The notes under the pieces were generated by a model that saw only the letters and a list, made by a program, of their open reading frames with translations, did no database searches and was not told the origin of the DNA. Of a DNA stretch of 64,000 nucleotides, positions 57,586 to 64,000 are shown one piece after another (within the stretch, counting starts at the first letter, position 1; every line of letters starts with the position of its first letter). This stretch comes from Antedon mediterranea. Lineage: Eukaryota; Echinodermata; Crinoidea; Comatulida; Antedonidae. Position numbers and translations under genes: made by a program. The DNA is taken from positions 10,049,001-10,113,000 of the forward strand of contig NC_092674.1 in assembly GCF_964355755.1 (NCBI RefSeq), in the 5' to 3' direction.

Positions 57586-58154
57586 GGGCCTGTTTCTGCT
57601 GAGCAGAAATAATCGATTATTAACCGTTTATTTTTTTAATCGATTATTTTTGGGCAGCAGAAACGGCGCAAAATAAAATAACCGATTAAAAATAACCGAT
57701 TAAAAACACTCAATCCATTGCGTGTTTTAATCGATTATTTCTTGTTTTAACCGATTATTGCGGAGCAGTTTTGAGCTGCAACACAAATAGCGATTATTGA
57801 CCTCACTTTGACCTCTAGAGTATTCACGTCACAAAGCATGCTGTTTATTTGTGCGATATCGACAACGATCAGCAAAACCACGATTGCGATGTAGACCGAA
57901 TAAAAATCAAATGTTAAACATTTGATTTTTATTATTTTGTGGGGGAGAATTATACCAAGAGACTCCAGGATTCTGTGTTACAAGTACACCTGTTACATAC
58001 CACCAGTCCAGGCTAACGATGTTTTACATGTCATTTTTTAGGCCTGTTGTCTGTTGACTTGTTTCGGTAGAAATATATAGCCCATAGGCCTAGCAGGCCG
58101 AAGGTAGACTTCGAACTTTTTTCGCCGACGTGTCCTTATTAATATAACATCATT

Positions 58155-60156
58155 CAGTGTTCTCCCCAGGATTCACATCAAGCGTCACGGTTGACCCCCC
58201 CCCCCCTCGGGGGGGGGGGGGGCATTGGGGCACTAAGTACTTGAGCCACAGCCCCACCATGGTTGGGGCTGTGGCGAAGCGATTTTTGGTAATTTACACC
58301 CTAGATGGCCGGAAATGGTACTCTCGCCCACATAACATTTATGTTGAATGACGCCTCTTGTTTGGCCGGAAATAACACTTATAGCGCGCTAGCAAACAAC
58401 AAAACGATCGTAGCCAACTTTTTCAGCCGGTAAACATACGCGAAGAAACATTTTTTTGCATTAATTACGAACGTCAGGGGGAAGCCCCAATGAAAAAAAT
58501 AGGCCTAATCTATTAGCCTACTCATCAGTAGGACAACTCTAGTTGGCCGGAAACGAAACTTTATAGCGCACTAGCAAACAGTAAAACCATCGTAGCACAC
58601 TTTTTCCGCCAGTAAACATACGCGATAAAAAAATGTTTTTGCGTTCAATACGAACGTCAAGGGGAATTCCCCGATGAAATAAAACTAGGCCTACTCATGA
58701 GTAGGACAACTCTGTAGTTGGCCGGAAAGACACTTCATAGCGCGCTAGCAAACCGCACGATCGTAGCCTGCTTTTTCCGCCGGCCGGTAAACATACGCGA
58801 TAAGAAACATTTTTTGCGTTCATTACGAACGTCAAGGGGATTTCCCCGATGAAATAAAAAAATGCTACTCATCAGTAGGACAACTCTGTAGTTGGCCGGA
58901 AAGGACACTTCATAGCGCGCTAGCAAACAGCCCGATTGAGCCTACTTTTCCGCAGGTAAACATACTGTACGCGATATATGAAAAAAAAAATATGCCTACT
59001 CATCAGTAGTCAACTGTAGTTAGCCGGAAACGACACCTCATAGCGCGTTAGCAAACATTAAAACGATCGTAGCCTACTTTTTTTTTTCGCCGGCGGGTAA
59101 ACATATGCGATAAAAAACATTTTTTGCGTTCAAATACAAACATCGGGGGCAAGTCCCGATGAAATAAAACTAGGCCTACTCATTAGCATGGAGTAAAGAA
59201 CTTTACTCCATGTCATTAGTAAGACACCTCTAGTTGCCCGGAAATAAGACTTCATAGCGCACTAGGAAATAGGAAAACGATTCGAAAGAGAGACATGGCA
59301 GTAACAAAACACGTGCTTACATCTCTCGGCGGCGGCCGCCGGTGAAAGCACCATGTGACATACAGTATCGCAGTACTGATATCACAATACCATGTGATAT
59401 CCCTTGTCACTCGACTTTCTCACGAAGTAGGGCCTAAAACATTCTAGCACCGATGTACAAATACACTTAACTTAAGGTACATTAAATGTACCTTAAGTTA
59501 AGTGAAATAAGACTTTAGCGCACTAGCAAATAGGAAAACGATCGTAGCCTTCTTGAATGTATTATACGATCAAAGCAGCTAGCATTGAATTGCGCCTAGA
59601 AATCATTTGATGACGTGCGTATGTTACCGACGAAAGAGTAAATCCCACCGATAGAGTCGATTAATTCAGTGTGATATTGAAAATAATAATATCATCGATA
59701 TTTATTTTTAATACACATAACATTTTTAGAAGAAAAACAATACAATCAATCATTTACTTTATTTACAATATACAAGTTACTACATTTTAGACAACAGCCA
59801 AATAACTAGAGATCGAAAGAGAGACATGGCAGTAACAAAACACGTGTTTACATCTCTCGGCGGCGGCCGGTGAAAGCGAGTCTCAGTTGTTTAACACTTT
59901 GTTACGCAGTCTTTTGTTTTTCGTCTAGTGGTCATGTCACGTGTCTCGTGTATGCATTAGGCTCTTTATGCATGCCGCGCCTCAGCTCTAGAGAAAGTAC
60001 CGTACCTGCCTGTTAATCTATTTTTAGATTGTTGTGGTTGATATTTTTAAGCGTCACGGATAAGGTTTTAAGCGTCACGGCCGACCGTAAAGCGTCACGG
60101 TAGAGAACCCAAGCGTCACGGTACCGTGACGCTTCAAAGGCCTGGGGAGAACACTG
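58155..60156. mobile_element. hAT-like DNA element with internal satellite
   Basis: Inverted ends CAGTGTTCTCCCCAGG (58155) and CCTGGGGAGAACACTG (ends 60156) with target duplication CATCATT (58148-58154, 60157-60163). Subterminal words AAGCGTCACGG occur once at the left (58180) and four times plus one inverted at the right (60049-60134). The interior holds about seven degenerate units of ~130-260 bp, marked by TAGCGC(G/A)CTAGCAAA at 58382, 58563, 58738, 58913, 59041, 59254 and 59514. No transposase is seen. Confidence 0.88.
59463..59503. repeat. Perfect 41-bp palindrome inside the hAT-like element
   Basis: CACTTAACTTAAGGTACATT and its reverse complement AATGTACCTTAAGTTAAGTG flank a single central base. 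A second small palindrome, CATGGAGTAAAG with CTTTACTCCATG, lies at about 59188-59215. Confidence 0.85.
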
Positions 60157-60472
60157 CATCATTATTCTGTTGTATGTGGTACGGTAGTAGGCCTAGATGT
60201 TTATTTTAGAAATAATATAGCTTTACGTAAGAGTAATTTTTAATCCTACATGTGAGAGTTTTAGGCAGCGATAGGATGTAAACAAACCAACTCTCATCGG
60301 CCTTTCATAACTTGAACTGCGCTGTGGGGGAATGATGACGTGATTTTAAAAACCGATTACCTGAATAACCGATTAAAGTCGTAGCAATTTTCAATTGCAA
60401 CGCGATTATTTTTGTGGTTTGCGGTGACTGAAAAAAATCGATTATTTTGATTTTTTCAGCAGAAACAGACCC

Positions 60473-62137
60473 TTAGAGAATTATTGTAGCTACGACACTG
60501 TTGGAAAAACCATCCAGGACCATGTAAAATTAACTGTTATTTCATTTACTCTTTAGCAAGCTTTTTTTTAACTAATCATGTACACTTTATTGTAGATACA
60601 GCATCACATTTTAGAACAAAATATTTAAAACCATATGCAGTAAGCAAATGTGGTTACTGCAGTTACAAATGTGGTTACTGCAGTAGAATAATTTTTACAT
60701 GGTCCAGGCTTATTTATAAGTTGGAAGATGGAAAGAAGATTTATTACTTTTAAAGAAATTATGAATAACAATTTGTGACCTAAAAAAATTTTCTCCATTA
60801 TAACTATATAACTTTCAGAATGATGAATATTTTTAATATATTTAGATAGATTAATGTTTGTATACATTTTTGCTGTTGATGGAAGAATGTTATTATTATT
60901 ATTATTATTTATTCAGGCAAAAGATACATTTTACAAAATGTAATACAAATCAGCAAATTAAACAAAAACAACGCAAAAGAAAATATAAAATCATAGTCAC
61001 TAGCTGCCAGTAAAGCACAAAAGCAGCCTAAGCCACTGTCACCCATTAGGTGTGTACCTCCAACCAGTGATAAATTATTACAAATAATATATATAATATA
61101 GATGATGATAAAGTTAATATTTAAAAGAATAACTCAATTATATTAAGCCTATAGTTTATATATGTAAATGCTAAATTCAATTATAAATAAACAACTATAA
61201 AATAAAATTATTTTTAATTTACGTTAAAATATGTTAATAATAAATTAAGTACAAAGTACTTCATGTTAAATTATTCTTCTTCCTTATAATTTTTAATTGC
61301 AAAATTAAGACATAAAACATTAAATAAATGGAATATTAGCATAAATGCCCCAGCAAGTATAGTAAACAAACGAAAATAAAGATTTCTTTAAACTTAATTG
61401 ACACTTACCAACTTTAACCCATAAACAAATTTATGATTCTTGCAGGTACAGTACTTCATGATAAATCATGACTGGTTTAATTACAATAAAGAAAATATTA
61501 TTTGTTGATTTTATTTCTATTACATCAGTGACTATAGTGACTAATATACTCATAATCACAATGGGTGCTTATAAACAATAGTGTATACAATACTCAAATT
61601 TATGAAAATGAAATAGTTTTAATAATAAGCCAACAGGAACTGTAATTACAATAAAGACATTCACAAACTTTCCATACAGAATACAAATCAAGGAATTGAA
61701 TGAGTTTCCTGGATTCGTGGTCGGTGTTCCGTAAGGTAGGTGAGTATTAGAGAATCAGTTTAATACCATCTGGTACAGAACATGTAGTGAAGGTTCAATA
61801 ATTGTGAATAAAAGCAAAGGAATTGGTGTTTGGTGAGGCGTTACATCAATAGTCTATGATATTCAATTGTGGATGTAGCTGATATTTGTGTGTTTAGCCA
61901 AGTACAGTATATTGTTCAATACACATGTAGAAAGAAAAACTTGCACTTATAAAACAGTATAGGAATGTGTGAAGTGACCATTCGGATATATATTTATATA
62001 TACCTTTTAACTTTTGGATATACACAACTTTTGTTAAATCAAAATGATATTGATATTAAGCAGTAGTTGATTTGTAAAGGAATATACACTTCATTTTTGT
62101 TTTGGAATTTACCTAAAACTACTTGGAATTCAGCGGC
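60473..62137. other. Intron stretch with probable LINE tail
   Basis: A minus-strand LINE-like 3' end is possible at about 60890-61070: an ATT run, then TTATTCAGGCAAAAGATACA and conserved-looking text with CACCCATTAGGTGTGTACC. A 19-bp word GTTACAAATGTGGTTACTGC is partly duplicated near 60647-60684. No exon is seen before 62138. Confidence 0.4.
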
Positions 62138-62182
62138 ATGAGTGCCTTTATGTTCCCATGGATCCAGTACCCCATGGAGGAG
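62138..62182 (+). other. Possible alternative first exon
   Basis: An ATG at 62138 starts 15 codons (MSAFMFPWIQYPMEE) ending at a good donor GAG|GTAAGA in phase 0, the same phase as the 36311-37039 exon. It could be an alternative first exon of the same gene. A weak TTCAG acceptor just before it would alternatively make it an internal exon in another frame. Transcript data would be needed to decide. Confidence 0.3.
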
Positions 62183-62255
62183 GTAAGACAGATAGTTCTT
62201 TTGCTTTTATTAAACTTCAAATCAAATTTATTTCATTTTATAATGGATTTGTGTT

Positions 62256-62565
62256 AAAATCCAGCCTACTAGATCTCTTAGATCAGGTGGCCAATGTCTG
62301 ATAGTTCCTAAGACTAAAACATCTACATATGGTGAAAGAACTTTTGCTGTGGCAGCTCCAACTCTGTGGAATTCCCTACCAATTTCAATCAGTAGTAGCA
62401 GTGTAGTACTCTTTAAAGACCCAGTTAGTGTCTTTCCTTTTTGAACAAGTTTTTCATTAATTTAATTTAACTTATTGCCGTCTTACTTCTCGTCTATTTC
62501 AATTTATGTACAACACATTGAGAGCTTGCTTATATGCGCTATATAAGAATGAACTATTATTATTA
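62256..62565 (+). mobile_element. 5'-truncated L2/CR1-like LINE 3' end
   Basis: A 62-codon open frame (62256-62444) encodes the end of an RT ORF: LRSGGQCLIVPKTKTSTYGE, then RTFAVAAPTLWNSLP, then FKDPVSVF and a stop. R.FAVAAP.LWNSLP is the typical C-terminal motif of L2-like LINEs. The 3' UTR ends GCGCTATATAAGAATGAACT then (ATT)n, as in L2-type tails. Inactive. Confidence 0.85.
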
Positions 62566-64000
62566 TTTTAAAAAGTACTGTATTTAGGCATACCTCAAAG
62601 TCTACATCTAGCAGAAGAGCTTGGGTGATGTTTGGGTACATTGATATTTCCGAAGTATTGACAGTGAAAAGTATTAGTATAGTGTGGTTACAATATTGTA
62701 TTGTGTAAACAGTACTGTACATGAAATATGATCGTACTGTGCAAATATAAGGTTCGATACTCTTTCAAAATAATAGATGTTTTACATAGTAGAGAACACA
62801 TGATGTTTTATTCTGTAGTGTTGATATTGCTTTACCATGTTGAATAATTTGACACAAATATGCCAACTCCTACATTTGAGGCTAGAGATCCCGAAATTTT
62901 GTTATTTGAATATTTTTTTGACCCAATAATTGTAGATAAATAAAAAGTGCTAGTTACAGACTTTGCCATGACATTTCAAACAAAAAGAAAAAATATTGGG
63001 AACATTAAGGGCCCTGGCCCGGGAAAATTGTTAAAATATGTTATATAGTAAACATTTACATGTTACCATGGGTAGAATTTTTCCTTTAATTTTGTTATTA
63101 AGACTTTGCATTGATTTATTGTCTACAGACAATAAATTAAAAAAAATAAAGTAAATAGTATCTATTGTCTTTCGTATTCAGAAAAATAGTTATTAAGTCC
63201 ACCCAAAATTCATTCTGTTTTTACACACACAAATCAAAGATTTGACTAAAAAATTCATTTGTAAACTACATACAATTTTGTATCTAAAGTTAATTTTATC
63301 AACTTTACAGGTAGAGAACTTTCTGTGTAATGTTTTCTAGGTATTTGTATGTTTACTGGTATGGTAGCTAAGCCATAGATTGTTTCCTTGTTGTTTATGA
63401 AAAAGGCAAACTACCTTCATTTGTTGAACTTTAAAATCCTGCTTGTTGTGATTTTAATGAAATAATACTACCTATATAATAACTTGATAATCTGTTTACA
63501 ATACAAAGCTATTAGGGTGAAAGCAACAAATATTCTCTAGTTTTTGCAGAGGAAATCTATACTGTCCTACTACAATAGGAATAAAGTCAAAAGATTACTA
63601 TCATAAAAGATTGTATAAGGAAAAAACCACAGTGTTGGCTGAGGAATCAGATTTTATAAAGGCTAAGATTTTATAATAGGGTGAAAACAACTTTTATAGA
63701 TAAGCTAGGAATTGTGTGAAGTTCATACGACAGATCAAGGTTAGGTTGAAGATTGTCAATATGTAAAAGGTATAGCGCAACAATTTTGATTTGATTTTGT
63801 TTTTAATTTGTTTGGAGGTATATTAATGTTTGTAATGTTTTTTTTAAAAAGGGGCTTCATCTCTTTCATCACATATTTTAATGGCATACCGGTATGCAAA
63901 TATGTCGCACCAACTTAAGCCTGTTTTCCAGTCGACGTTGAGTTGTGGCGAGTTGCGTTGATTTTACCAAATTCAATGATTTGACAGGGAAAGGGCATAA
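62566..64000. other. Right-edge stretch
   Basis: AT-rich, no exon supported. At 63918-63965 AAGCCTGTTTTCCAGTCGAC with GTTGAGTTGTGGCGAGTTGC may be the left end of another 'GTTCCCACTAG'-type MITE cut by the window edge. Confidence 0.35.

Larger units (their letters stand above)
57586..60472. mobile_element. Harbinger-like MITE, split by an inserted element
   Basis: Ends GGGCCTGTTTCTGCTG (57586) and CAGCAGAAACAGACCC (ends 60472) are inverted repeats flanked by TTA (57583-57585 and 60473-60475). GGGCC(T)GTTT ends with a 3-base TWA target are typical of PIF/Harbinger elements. Subterminal AATCGATTA and ACCGATTA words repeat at both sides. Without the insert at 58155-60156 (and one copy of its 7-bp duplication) it is about 880 bp. 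Confidence 0.85.

Noticed and set aside
60890-61070. Possible tRNA or ncRNA in the conserved-looking stretch
   Set aside because: No cloverleaf or box A/B; an old reversed LINE 3' end explains it better.

Overview
The window is AT-rich animal genomic DNA with spliced genes, long introns and many transposon remnants. The octamer TAGGCCTA and its close variants recur throughout. Together with a death-effector-domain gene, a TEX26-like gene, tRNA-derived SINEs and a DIRS retroelement, this suggests a marine invertebrate deuterostome, most likely an echinoderm. That placement is inference from texture and gene families, not proof.

Layout. Positions 1-3035 are a decayed DIRS-type retrotransposon (gag-like, reverse transcriptase and tyrosine recombinase pieces, frameshifts, RNase H part lost). 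It is followed by a diverged ~784-bp tandem duplication. A minus-strand death-effector-domain exon lies at 4669-5213. A two-exon dithiol glutaredoxin gene (+) lies at 10212-11167, with a decayed copy of its first exon just upstream. An eight-exon gene (+) runs from 12696 to 23315; its splice phases all agree and give a 404-residue TEX26-like protein, probably ciliary or sperm-axonemal. Its introns hold a tRNA-Ser(UGA) gene, two SINEs, LINE 3' ends, several foldback elements and a decayed duplicate of its own exon 1.

Positions 23.9-30.8 kb are a layered satellite array: a 122-bp repeat, then a ~188-bp repeat (type A), then a large block of alternating palindromic modules (type B), then type A again. 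Inside type B a 955-bp block is repeated without any difference I could find. From ~34 kb to the right edge the window appears to hold the 5' part of one large plus-strand gene. A possible leader exon lies at 34188-34248 and a 243-codon Ser/Pro-rich coding exon at 36311-37039 (weak resemblance to the N-terminus of ARHGAP6-type RhoGAPs). A very long intron follows, with a possible alternative first exon at 62138-62182.

That intron has collected well-delimited transposons. These are a hAT-like element with nested SINE and LINE (40681-42468), two members of a TTAA-flanked MITE family in opposite orientation (44346-44813, 53990-54622), a TA-flanked MITE (55738-56518), and a Harbinger-like MITE (57586-60472) split by a second hAT-like element (58155-60156) with its own internal repeats. 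The genes do not form one pathway; they are neighbours in a repeat-rich region.
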